A stretch of DNA of 64,000 nucleotides from Stentor roeselii (lineage: Eukaryota > Ciliophora > Heterotrichea > Heterotrichida > Stentoridae): assembly GCA_006503475.1 (NCBI GenBank), contig RSEH01000157.1:1-64000 (forward strand). The letters run 5' to 3'. Under the pieces are notes generated by a model that saw nothing but the letters and a program-made list of their open reading frames with translations, was not told the DNA's origin and made no database searches. How positions within the stretch are numbered: the stretch's first letter is position 1; every line of letters begins with the position of its first letter. A program made the position numbers and the translations under genes. Shown one piece after another: positions 1-7,618 of the stretch.

Positions 1-256
1 TAAGAACTCTTTTTCGAGAGTTCAGTCCTTTGATGTTCTTATTCAATATCTTCAGAATTTTATTTGAGTAGTCTTTGGCCATTTGATATGCCTCAAGTTC
101 AATTTTACTCAAAGTCTTTTCTTTCCTTTGAACTTTAGAAAAGAAAGTGATTAAAAAACTTATATAGTCCTCACTAGCTTTCAGTTTATGTGGAAATGGG
201 AAAAACTTTGAAATCTGACTGAGAATCGAAATTATGTCAGTAATGGCATCGTCCAT
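1..256 (-). CDS. Hypothetical protein, N-terminal part (gene runs off the left edge)
   Basis: An open frame on the minus strand starts with ATG at 256 and stays open to the window edge, giving about 85 residues (MDDAITDIISILSQISKFFP...). The piece is helical and charged, with Lys/Glu-rich stretches, and has no motif I recognise. The ATG is preceded by an A/T-rich TATAATG-like context, as in most genes here, which supports the start. Its C-terminus lies outside the window, so no function can be given. Confidence 0.5.
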   Translation of the reverse strand, partial: MDDAITDIISILSQISKFFPFPHKLKASEDYISFLITFFSKVQRKEKTLSKIELEAYQMAKDYSNKILKILNKNIKGLNSRKRVL

Positions 257-837
257 TATATAAGGTCTTATTCAATTTTAATTTTTTGAAAATGATAAAA
301 AATCTAGGTTTCTAATATGCTACGAGTAATCTTAGATAATATATATAATAGATATATATTGGAATATGATTTACACATTTTAAATTTAAAAATTCAGGAT
401 TTCTTAAGTTTTAAGATTGTATCTTGTATGGTTTTGAAATAATATATTTGTGGTTATGAAATATTTAGATGCTAGAGACTTGAGAATCATTCTCTTCATA
501 TATTTATATCGATAAGTTATTTTATAAGAGTTCTATTCAAATTATATTTATTATTTCACTCTCAATAGACCATAGTGAAATACTTGAAGTATGAAGTTAA
601 ATCTATAATCATAATAATTTGATTTATATATTAATAACAATCTTATGATTTTGTCATGATTATGCAAACACAATTTTCCAAATGATAAATAATTGATGAA
701 GAATATCAATAATATTCAATTGATTAGGATGTCTATGTCATTTAGATATCTATATATTAAGAGCCATTAATACTTAATAAATCCTTGAGAGACTCATAAA
801 TTAAATTAAATCAACGATTTAGAGATTTCATTTATAA
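257..837. other. AT-rich intergenic stretch
   Basis: No long open frame, RNA gene or clear repeat is visible. It separates a leftward gene from a rightward gene, so it should contain both promoters. It is much longer than most spacers in this part of the window. Confidence 0.5.
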
Positions 838-1239
838 ATGATTTTATTATTACTTCATTTTGCCCTTGCATCGATTTCTATTAAACATAAAGAGAATGTT
901 TGTTTTTTCTTAGCGAATGGAGCTCAAAAGGATAAAGTTCAAGAGTTTAAAAGTTTCATCAATGACCATCCAGAGATCAATAAGAGAAATCTTTACACGA
1001 AGTTGATTGAAGATAATTTTTACAAGTGCTTGAATTCGATTACTGATGAAGAGACCAAAATACTAAAACGTGAAAAAAATAAAAACTTGAAATCTTTTCT
1101 TCATTTAGTTGATTCAAAATATGAGGATTATCTAGATGGTAGAAGTCTAGAAAACTCAGAACAATTTAAGGCAAAGCGAAATAAAATCCAAAGCAGGGCT
1201 AATAGAAAATCATCAAGCAAGTCCAAAAATGAACTATAG
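838..1239 (+). CDS. Small putative secreted protein, copy 1 of a tandem pair
   Basis: 133 residues. The first 14 or so (MILLLLHFALASIS) form a hydrophobic stretch typical of a signal peptide, followed by a charged, mostly helical body and a basic Ser/Lys-rich tail. It resembles the next gene downstream. Both have a hydrophobic start, then K-E-x-x-C-F-x-L, then a block ending in ED-x-F-x-x-C, with two conserved cysteines about 47 residues apart. The start codon sits in the context TTTATAAATG. The family is not known to me; secretion or entry into the ER is inferred only from the N-terminus. Confidence 0.6.
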   Translation: MILLLLHFALASISIKHKENVCFFLANGAQKDKVQEFKSFINDHPEINKRNLYTKLIEDNFYKCLNSITDEETKILKREKNKNLKSFLHLVDSKYEDYLDGRSLENSEQFKAKRNKIQSRANRKSSSKSKNEL

Positions 1240-1270
1240 ATAGACAATATGTTTGAGTATTAAACTTATA

Positions 1271-1651
1271 ATGTTTTTATTCATCTTTGTGGCAGCTGTT
1301 TCGATTGAAGACAAGGAAGACTTTTGCTTTTTGTTATCTTCTAAACTAGTCAGAAGTCGGTCAGCTGAGATAGATGAGTATATTTTGAGTACACCAACAC
1401 TCAAAATACCTGCAATTAGATCTAAACTCCAAGAAGATAGCTTCAATGCTTGTGTGGAGGATAAGAGGTTAGACAAATTCACTGAGGATTTAGTGCTTAA
1501 ATCATATTCTAAGTACAACTCATTAATCTCCATCCCACTCGAAAAATACAAAACCCAAGAAGACCTCTCAATTTCTTCATCCTTCTCAAAAAGACGTCCA
1601 GAAATCCAGAAACGTGCGATGATGAAGCCGCGTTCTTTTAAAGACCTTTAA
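1271..1651 (+). CDS. Small putative secreted protein, copy 2 of a tandem pair
   Basis: The frame is open from 1253, but the first in-frame ATG is at 1271, giving MFLFIFVAAVSIEDKEDFC and about 126 residues. It begins with a short signal-peptide-like hydrophobic stretch and ends with a basic tail, like the upstream gene. Shared features are KED/KEN-x-C-F-x-L near the N-terminus and ED-x-F-x-x-C in the middle. The pair is best read as a local tandem duplication that has diverged strongly. No enzymatic motif is visible. Confidence 0.6.
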   Translation: MFLFIFVAAVSIEDKEDFCFLLSSKLVRSRSAEIDEYILSTPTLKIPAIRSKLQEDSFNACVEDKRLDKFTEDLVLKSYSKYNSLISIPLEKYKTQEDLSISSSFSKRRPEIQKRAMMKPRSFKDL

Positions 1652-1656
1652 TAAAA

Positions 1657-2274
1657 ATGGAAAGCAAGCAGCTATGTAAGCACAAAGGAGCCTGTCTCGA
1701 AAATGCCATAAAAGGACTACTTAAAAGTTTACTTCAAGGTTTCGCCGCAAAATCATGCATTTATTTCCTTTTAAATGTCCTTCTTCGAAAAGGTTTCCGT
1801 AAACCGACCCAAGCCTTAGCAGGTTTTTTTTCAGCAGACGCTTTAAAATTCACTGCTTTCGCTGGGTTGATGTCTTTTTTATTCAAAAGCAGCTTATGCG
1901 CTTTGAGGAAGTTTAGAGGGAAAGAAGATGGGCTGAACTATTTCATTGCAGGAAGTATTGGCGGACTTAGTATTATGGTTGAGGATAAAGAAAGGAAAGA
2001 GACATGGTCACTTTACTTCGCAGCGAGACTTGTTGATGTCCTGCTCAGAGCCTTGAGTAAAAGGACTGGAGGATGGGATGTGAACCAGGTCGAGGTTTAT
2101 TTGTTCATGTTCATGATTTTCTTTGTGGTTTGGTCTTATGGAGCTGAAAAGGACAACTTAATCAAGTCTTACTTCAACTTTTTGAATATGCTTTACCATC
2201 CTACTGCTATTGAAAGAAAAATCATGGATGAGTGGTGCAGGATCCATGCCACTAAAAATCCATTAATTAGGTAA
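1657..2274 (+). CDS. TMEM135-like multi-pass membrane protein (short)
   Basis: 205 residues, starting 5 nt after the previous stop. The N-terminus has CKHKGACLENAIKG, followed by several hydrophobic helices with small-residue patterns (AGFFSADALKFTAFAGLMSF, then FIAGSIGGLSIMVEDKERKE, then SLYFAARLVDVLLRAL). This order, with a Cys/His start, a glycine-rich pair and an ExKxRK-type loop before a helix, resembles the TMEM135/PMP52 family of peroxisomal and mitochondrial membrane proteins. Known TMEM135 proteins are about twice as long, so this would match only one half of the usual internal duplication. No intron that would extend the frame is evident at the 3' end. Location and function are inferred from the family. 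Confidence 0.55.
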   Translation: MESKQLCKHKGACLENAIKGLLKSLLQGFAAKSCIYFLLNVLLRKGFRKPTQALAGFFSADALKFTAFAGLMSFLFKSSLCALRKFRGKEDGLNYFIAGSIGGLSIMVEDKERKETWSLYFAARLVDVLLRALSKRTGGWDVNQVEVYLFMFMIFFVVWSYGAEKDNLIKSYFNFLNMLYHPTAIERKIMDEWCRIHATKNPLIR

Positions 2275-2414
2275 ATTTATCTGAAAAACTTAGAAATTCA
2301 AGTATTTTTGAAATTTTTCACACTTTTCTTGAATTTTCAAGAAAATTTAAGATTATGATAAAATTGAAGTTTTATATCAATTTCATTAATTTATTTAGCA
2401 TGAAACCTCAACCT

Positions 2415-2747
2415 CTACCAACAAATCTCTGAAAGTTTGAGATAAAAAAAAATCCACTGATCACCATCAACAACTCCAGGAATTCCCAAAGTCCCAAAAG
2501 CCAATTCAGGAGAAACCCGAAAACTTGCAGTCTGTCCAACTTTCATCTTTCGAACAGCGATTTCAAGTCCAGGAATAACCCACTTCTGCCCAACCCTGAA
2601 CTTCATATCAAAAACTCTATCTAATGCCTGCCCATTGCTTAAAAACGCATCAAAATCAACCCTGACCAACTGTCCTACTTTCGGAAGCTCTCTGTCAATA
2701 CAGTGATGAGAATCAGAAACGATTTGAAAACAGTAATCTGAATTCAT
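2415..2747 (-). CDS. FKBP-type peptidyl-prolyl isomerase-like protein
   Basis: 110 residues covering a single FKBP domain (about 25-108). Recognisable elements are GQLVRVDFDAFLSNGQALDR, then FRVGQKWVIPGLEIAVRKMK (the conserved VIPG-x-E block and G-x-x-M-x-x-G-like turn), then AFGTLGIPG near the end. Some active-site aromatics differ from human FKBP12 (for example FDAF in place of YTG), so catalytic activity is uncertain. The start codon lies only 9 nt from the ATG of the divergent kinase gene, so the two must share a promoter. Confidence 0.75.
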   Translation of the reverse strand: MNSDYCFQIVSDSHHCIDRELPKVGQLVRVDFDAFLSNGQALDRVFDMKFRVGQKWVIPGLEIAVRKMKVGQTASFRVSPELAFGTLGIPGVVDGDQWIFFYLKLSEICW

Positions 2748-2756
2748 AATAATATA
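2748..2756. promoter_or_regulatory. Nine-nt spacer between divergent start codons (shared promoter)
   Basis: The FKBP ATG (complement, 2745-2747) and the kinase ATG (2757-2759) are separated only by AATAATATA. Any promoter must be this A/T-rich element or lie inside one or both coding regions. Leader sequences must be very short or overlap the neighbouring gene. Confidence 0.5.
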
Positions 2757-4109
2757 ATGGAATACGCATTACTCGACAACTTTTCAGTACTTCAAACCTT
2801 GGGCGAGGGGACTTATTCTAAAGTAAAGCTGGTTCAAGACGATTCAGGGCAAAAATTCGCAGCGAAAATATTTAAAGAAGCTCCAGGCGAACTTTCAGAG
2901 CGTCAATTAGACTCATTGCAAAACGAGATGAATAGTCTTAAAAAAGTAAGACATCAGAATGTACTGAGTTTCTTTAAATTCCAGGAAAACGGCAGATATT
3001 TCAAGAAAGGAAGGGTGAAACTTGTGAATTATATTTTGTTGGAATTTTGTGCGAAAGGGTCTTTGTTTGATTTTATTATGAGAAATGGGTTTATGGATGA
3101 AAATTTGTGTCGGTTTTACTTTAGACAGATTGTTGCTGCTGTTGAAGCTTGTCATGCTGCGGGGGTCTGTCATCGTGATATTAAACCGGAAAATGTACTG
3201 TTTGATGAGGATTATTGTTTGAAATTGGCAGATCTTGGGTTTTCTATTAGTACTAGAGGGAGAAATGGCACTGGATTACTTGGAAGTCATATTGGAACTG
3301 GAAGTTATATGGCTCCTGAGATTCATCAGTCATTACCTTATAAGGGTGAGAAAATTGATGTTTTTTCATTGGGAGTGGTTTTATTCATAATGCGTGCTTA
3401 CAACCCTCCCTTCATCAAAGCTTCACTAGCAGACATCTACTACCGTCTCCTAATCGAAAACGATGATTATTTTTGGGCAGTATGCCTGAAAAACAAGTCA
3501 CCAGATCACTTTTCCTCCGATTTTCGCAAGTTAATAAAAGGAATGCTTGCATTAGACCCAGAAGAAAGATGGAGCATAAGAGCGATAAAGTCATCATCCT
3601 GGTTTCGAGGGCCGACATCAGGTCCTTTGATGGAATATCCAAGTTCTTCAGGCGAAACGCTGATAAAAATCCAAACTCCTAGAAACGGAAGAAGAACTGG
3701 CCATCTTGTAAAGAGCTACAGAGACCGACTCAAATTTAAGACCTGCTCGCTTTTCAATGAAGACTACCTCATCCATTCAATAAAAGAAGAAACTTTCAGG
3801 TTTTTAAGGTACTCAAAAATTGTCACTAATCTCGAACCTAGCACAATTGTTTCAGTTTTAAATGTTTTTTTAGAAGAAATTAAAGCAAGTTACTCAGAAA
3901 TCACTCCTGAACTTAAGGTTAAAGTCTTTTGTGATCAACTTGATGTTGAGTTTAAGTTGAAGTTTTACAGGATTGATGAAGAAATTGTGATTTATTTGCA
4001 GAAGGTGAAAGGGAATGAGTTTGAGTTTATCAAGATTTTTGATAGATTTGAAGAAATTGTGAGAGGGACTGAGAAATACTTTGATGAGTTAGAATTAAAT
4101 ATTTTTTGA
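2757..4109 (+). CDS. Protein kinase, CAMK-like, with C-terminal extension
   Basis: 450 residues. The kinase domain spans about 9-285: glycine loop GEGTYSKV, Lys37 in FAAKIF, catalytic loop [11 protein letters not shown] with Asp141, APE at about 186-188, then a typical C-lobe. The metal-binding motif reads DLG (159-161) instead of DFG, as in several CAMK-type kinases. The C-terminal 150 residues (about 300-450) form an alpha/beta region reminiscent of the KA1-like tail of SNF1/CIPK-type kinases. It should be an active Ser/Thr kinase; substrate and pathway are unknown. The coding end overlaps the end of the convergent gene by 15 nt. Confidence 0.85.
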   Translation: MEYALLDNFSVLQTLGEGTYSKVKLVQDDSGQKFAAKIFKEAPGELSERQLDSLQNEMNSLKKVRHQNVLSFFKFQENGRYFKKGRVKLVNYILLEFCAKGSLFDFIMRNGFMDENLCRFYFRQIVAAVEACHAAGVCHRDIKPENVLFDEDYCLKLADLGFSISTRGRNGTGLLGSHIGTGSYMAPEIHQSLPYKGEKIDVFSLGVVLFIMRAYNPPFIKASLADIYYRLLIENDDYFWAVCLKNKSPDHFSSDFRKLIKGMLALDPEERWSIRAIKSSSWFRGPTSGPLMEYPSSSGETLIKIQTPRNGRRTGHLVKSYRDRLKFKTCSLFNEDYLIHSIKEETFRFLRYSKIVTNLEPSTIVSVLNVFLEEIKASYSEITPELKVKVFCDQLDVEFKLKFYRIDEEIVIYLQKVKGNEFEFIKIFDRFEEIVRGTEKYFDELELNIF

Positions 4110-4736
4110 TAAACGTGATTTTATTTTTGAGACTTTTTTTGAGGATTGAGATAAAGCTTCGAATGATTTTCGTAGAGTTGCTTTCGAGTAGGAGAAGGAA
4201 TTTCGCCTCGGATGGGAAATTGATGTTGTTGGATCTGATGATGATGGGAAGAGACTTGATATTAGTTTTGTTGATTTTATATGGATTGAGTTTAAGGCTT
4301 CTGATTTGGACTTCTGAATGTTTGATAATAAGGTTAGTTTTTCTTGGTTTAACTTGAAATATGCCTCTTTTTCAAGCTTTTTTACTTGTTTGAAAAATTC
4401 TTCGTTCATTTTAGAGATTTTTAGTGAAAGATCACAAAATTCCTCATCTCTAATATTTTCAATCATTTGATTTTGCACCACCATCCTTTCTTTCTTCAAA
4501 TCATTTTTCTGCATTTTGATCGCCTCACTTTCAATAATTTTACAACAATACTCTTTCCCTTTCTGAACAATGACTTGAGTATCCTTCCACAAAATTTTTT
4601 CAAATCCTTGATTCTTAAAAGTGCTATTTTTCATCAAACTAAGACATTTCGCCGATTTATTAAAAGCAACTTGAGTATTTCTCAAGCTTTCAAGTTTATC
4701 CCTTGAAAAGCTAAAAGACCCTTTATCCAAGAACAT
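4095..4736 (-). CDS. Coiled-coil protein, unknown function
   Basis: 213 residues, highly charged. The centre (about 60-150) is rich in Lys, Glu and Gln with heptad-like hydrophobic spacing, predicting a coiled coil. The C-terminus is basic and serine-rich. Its last 15 nt overlap the 3' end of the kinase gene on the other strand. The start codon has the context TTATAAATG. The next gene upstream on the same strand (condensin H) ends 11 nt before this start. No family is recognised. Confidence 0.6.
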   Translation of the reverse strand: MFLDKGSFSFSRDKLESLRNTQVAFNKSAKCLSLMKNSTFKNQGFEKILWKDTQVIVQKGKEYCCKIIESEAIKMQKNDLKKERMVVQNQMIENIRDEEFCDLSLKISKMNEEFFKQVKKLEKEAYFKLNQEKLTLLSNIQKSKSEALNSIHIKSTKLISSLFPSSSDPTTSISHPRRNSFSYSKATLRKSFEALSQSSKKVSKIKSRLSKNI

Positions 4737-4747
4737 TTATAATAATC

Positions 4748-6208
4748 CTAAAAACTATCCCTTTTACTCCTAACTAAAAAGTTGCTGATATCAGTTTGTT
4801 GAAGCCTCAAACAATGTTCATTAGCAAGATGCAGCAAAGTAACAAAACAAGCAGAAATCGAGACTTTTTCAACAAGTTTCTCTTTCAAGTCACCCTCGAC
4901 AGCCTTGACGATTTGAACAAAGTTGCCTTCCGGGTTGACATCAATGATTTGTTTAATTGTTTCTTTTAAAGCCTTGATGTTCAAGTCCGGCTTTCCTTGT
5001 GGCCTGGGGTCGTTTTGAGGTTTCCAGGGGTATTCAAGCTCTTGAAGGCAAAGCGGGTCATGTACCACATGTCGATCTTCCTGTTGAAAACAACTCACAA
5101 CAATAGTTTTTCCATGTCGAGTGAAAAGTTCTCCAAGTTTTTTCTCTTTATATCCTCTTTCAAGTCCTTCAAAATTTTTATCCTCTAAATTTTTTCTCTT
5201 TTCTTCCAATGAAAGATTTGCAGTGATTTCATCAAGTTCTTCAAAGTCTTCTATTTGAAGTAAGCAAAGAGGCTCCATTTCATTTTCTATCTTTTGTGAC
5301 TCTTTTCTTTTCCTCTTCTTCGGCCGTGAAGTGACCCCTGCAGCTAAAAAGTCTTTCGAAAAAATGAGTTTATCAGAACTTTGAATGAAATCAAGAGAAA
5401 ACTCTTGTGAAATCCTTTCATCAAATCCAAGAGAAGGTCTAACCAAGACTTCCTTTTCAAATTCTTCCTCATCATACGAAGCTGAGTCACTTTTTACAGA
5501 CTCTTCAACATTTTCATTGATATTTTCCCAGACTTGTTTAAACTCAGAAGTTTTTACATCAATTTTTTTTTCATACTGAAGAAGTTTCTCACTTATTTCA
5601 ATGTCGAGAAGTTGATACTCTGAAAAGTTCACAATTCCTTCTAAGTTCACCTCAGCCGCCGCGGGGAGGTCATGACTGCCGACTACCAAATCGTCAACAT
5701 CGATGACAAGTTCAATACTTCCATTTACATTCGCATTGTTCATGATAAGGGTCGACATTCGTGCAGAGTCTGAAGTTCTGTTAACAGAAATAAGACAAGT
5801 GGGAGACTTGAGTTTATCTAAGTCTTTCATGTTGATGAGAATTTCGCAGTTTTCTAAAGTGTTTATTCCAAGAGATGTGAATTTTTTATACAAAATGGGG
5901 GGCTTTTCTTCTGAATTAGGGTCATTTTCAGCCGTTCGATTCACGTTGCCGAGAATTCTGAAGGTCTCTTCGTGCAGGTGGTCTACACAGTAACCGTAAA
6001 TTCTTCCGCAGGTGTCGATGACTGAAGAGTAATAAACCCAACGGTCTTCTTCTGTTATTGTTTTCCAGTCAGTGAAGAGATTTTCGATTTCGTCGATTAG
6101 TCGATTTTCGAAGGCGTTTGTTTTGTTTACTTTGTTTTTTGATAATAATTCGACTGTTCTTTGGAATTTTTCAAGGGCTTCGTTGGTTTGGATTGCACTG
6201 GTTTTCAT
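4748..6208 (-). CDS. NCAPH: Condensin complex subunit 2 (CAP-H / Barren, kleisin)
   Basis: 486 residues from the ATG at 6208; the frame is open further upstream, but that part reads through the neighbouring gene. The N-terminal 90 residues (ALEKFQRTVELLSKNKVNKT, then AFENRLIDEIENLF, then the stretch ending CGRIYGYCVDHLHEET) match the conserved Barren N-terminus, which binds the SMC2 neck. A long acidic linker follows with a basic PKKRKRKE nuclear-signal-like stretch. The C-terminal 80 residues resemble the winged-helix end that binds SMC4. It is shorter than animal CAP-H (about 740), mostly in the linker. The protein would close the condensin ring that compacts chromosomes in mitosis. Confidence 0.8.
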   Translation of the reverse strand: MKTSAIQTNEALEKFQRTVELLSKNKVNKTNAFENRLIDEIENLFTDWKTITEEDRWVYYSSVIDTCGRIYGYCVDHLHEETFRILGNVNRTAENDPNSEEKPPILYKKFTSLGINTLENCEILINMKDLDKLKSPTCLISVNRTSDSARMSTLIMNNANVNGSIELVIDVDDLVVGSHDLPAAAEVNLEGIVNFSEYQLLDIEISEKLLQYEKKIDVKTSEFKQVWENINENVEESVKSDSASYDEEEFEKEVLVRPSLGFDERISQEFSLDFIQSSDKLIFSKDFLAAGVTSRPKKRKRKESQKIENEMEPLCLLQIEDFEELDEITANLSLEEKRKNLEDKNFEGLERGYKEKKLGELFTRHGKTIVVSCFQQEDRHVVHDPLCLQELEYPWKPQNDPRPQGKPDLNIKALKETIKQIIDVNPEGNFVQIVKAVEGDLKEKLVEKVSISACFVTLLHLANEHCLRLQQTDISNFLVRSKRDSF

Positions 6209-6212
6209 AATA
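6209..6212. promoter_or_regulatory. Four-nt spacer between divergent start codons
   Basis: The condensin H ATG (complement 6206-6208) and the ENTH-protein ATG (6213-6215) are separated by four bases, AATA. Both starts are supported by protein homology just inside each gene, so promoter elements must lie within coding sequence or in this A/T-rich core. Confidence 0.5.
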
Positions 6213-7547
6213 ATGCCATTATTCAAAGCGATTTCTTCTGTAAAAGATAAGCTTACTCTTACTCCTAATGAACTGCTTATTAAGGAAGTGACGAGTAATG
6301 ATGACTCTTTGGTTTCGACTAACTCTTTGCATTCTGTTGCTGAACTCACCTTCCAGCCCATGGACTACCCAAAGGTAATGGAAGCCGTATGGGGATCTCT
6401 CCGAGCACCAAGACAAGAATGGAGAAGAATCCAACGTTCGCTTCTATTATCAGATATCCTGATGAAATTCGGTAGTTCTCGCTGCGTTCAAGAGCTCCGA
6501 GACTACCTTGACCGTTTCCGTCCTCTTCAAGAGTTCAGATACACGGACGAAGACATCGAGCGAGGTGCAATAATCCGCGAAAAAAGCAGATACCTCGTCG
6601 AGATCCTTTCAGACTTCACGAAAATCGAGCAAGAAAGAGAAATCGCAAAAAAACAGAAAAATAAATGTGTAGGGATGTCCCGAGATGATGTCTATCGCGG
6701 TAATTACAAGAAAAACACCAGTTATGAAGACGTGAAAGGATATTTCAATTATGAAATGGGAAAAAATCCACCAGCTCCTTTGAAAGAGACACGAGAAGAG
6801 CCGAAGGAAGAGAAAAAGGTGATGAATGTTTCGACGTCTCAGCAAAATTTTCAGGAACGTCCGAAACCCCCTTCTTTTGAACCTGCTACGGTACCTCAGC
6901 CGGTTTATAATCAGTCGCCAACGATTACTGCTCCGAACTTTGTACCTGCTCAGGTGGTTCAACCTTCTCCTGCTGTTTTAATGACGGGGGGAAATGGAGG
7001 TATTACAGGTAATAGTTATCAGAGTGCTAATACGGGATATCCTCAGCATAATAATCCGAATTATACAGGGTATTATTCAACTGGACATATTAATCAACCT
7101 GGATTTGTTCAGACTGGTCTCAGCGCTGGAGTCCCTCAGGGAACTACTCAATATGGGAACTATGGACCTGGAATTGTTCAGGGTGGTCCTTATAACCCTG
7201 GATTACCTCAAACCAACCCTTACAATAATCCAGGTTATCCCCAAAGCAATCCGAATTTCCCTTCTCAAAACCCTGGCTACCCTCCATCGAATGCACCTTA
7301 TGCCCCTTCGACCCCAGTTTACACTGGAACAAACGCATACCCTTCATCAAACTATCCAGTCAACATACCCCCTTCATCACTCTACCAAGGCCCAGGCACT
7401 CCAACAGCTGCGAAATCAAACATCAAGCACAACCTTCCTAGCATGCAAGCCCAGGTAGAACCCGCGAAACCTCCTCCAAAATCAGTTGACTTGGAAAGTT
7501 TGTTGATGAACCTCGACGGACTTCAGCCTAATTCTAAGCTAAAGTAG
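6213..7547 (+). CDS. Epsin-like ENTH-domain protein
   Basis: 444 residues from the ATG at 6213. Residues about 10-150 form an ENTH domain (IKEVTSNDDSLVSTNSLHSV, then VMEAVWGSLRAPRQEWRRIQ, then FRYTDEDIERGAIIREKSRY), with the basic helices that in epsins bind phosphoinositides. The rest is disordered and rich in Pro, Gly, Asn and Tyr (NPGYP, NPNFPSQNPGYP-type repeats), as expected of an endocytic adaptor tail. No clear ubiquitin-interacting or clathrin-box motif stands out. The likely role is membrane curvature and cargo binding in clathrin-mediated traffic. Confidence 0.85.
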   Translation: MPLFKAISSVKDKLTLTPNELLIKEVTSNDDSLVSTNSLHSVAELTFQPMDYPKVMEAVWGSLRAPRQEWRRIQRSLLLSDILMKFGSSRCVQELRDYLDRFRPLQEFRYTDEDIERGAIIREKSRYLVEILSDFTKIEQEREIAKKQKNKCVGMSRDDVYRGNYKKNTSYEDVKGYFNYEMGKNPPAPLKETREEPKEEKKVMNVSTSQQNFQERPKPPSFEPATVPQPVYNQSPTITAPNFVPAQVVQPSPAVLMTGGNGGITGNSYQSANTGYPQHNNPNYTGYYSTGHINQPGFVQTGLSAGVPQGTTQYGNYGPGIVQGGPYNPGLPQTNPYNNPGYPQSNPNFPSQNPGYPPSNAPYAPSTPVYTGTNAYPSSNYPVNIPPSSLYQGPGTPTAAKSNIKHNLPSMQAQVEPAKPPPKSVDLESLLMNLDGLQPNSKLK

Positions 7548-7618
7548 AAGATTCTTAAATTTTTAAGCTTTTTTAGTAAAATTTGATATTTTTTTAAGTT
7601 ATTTTAAGTATTGAAAGA

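Noticed and set aside
6072-6212. Upstream extension of the ENTH protein and, on the other strand, of condensin H into each other's coding region
   Set aside because: Homology starts just after the ATGs at 6213 and 6208; the extensions are only open-frame read-through of the opposite gene.
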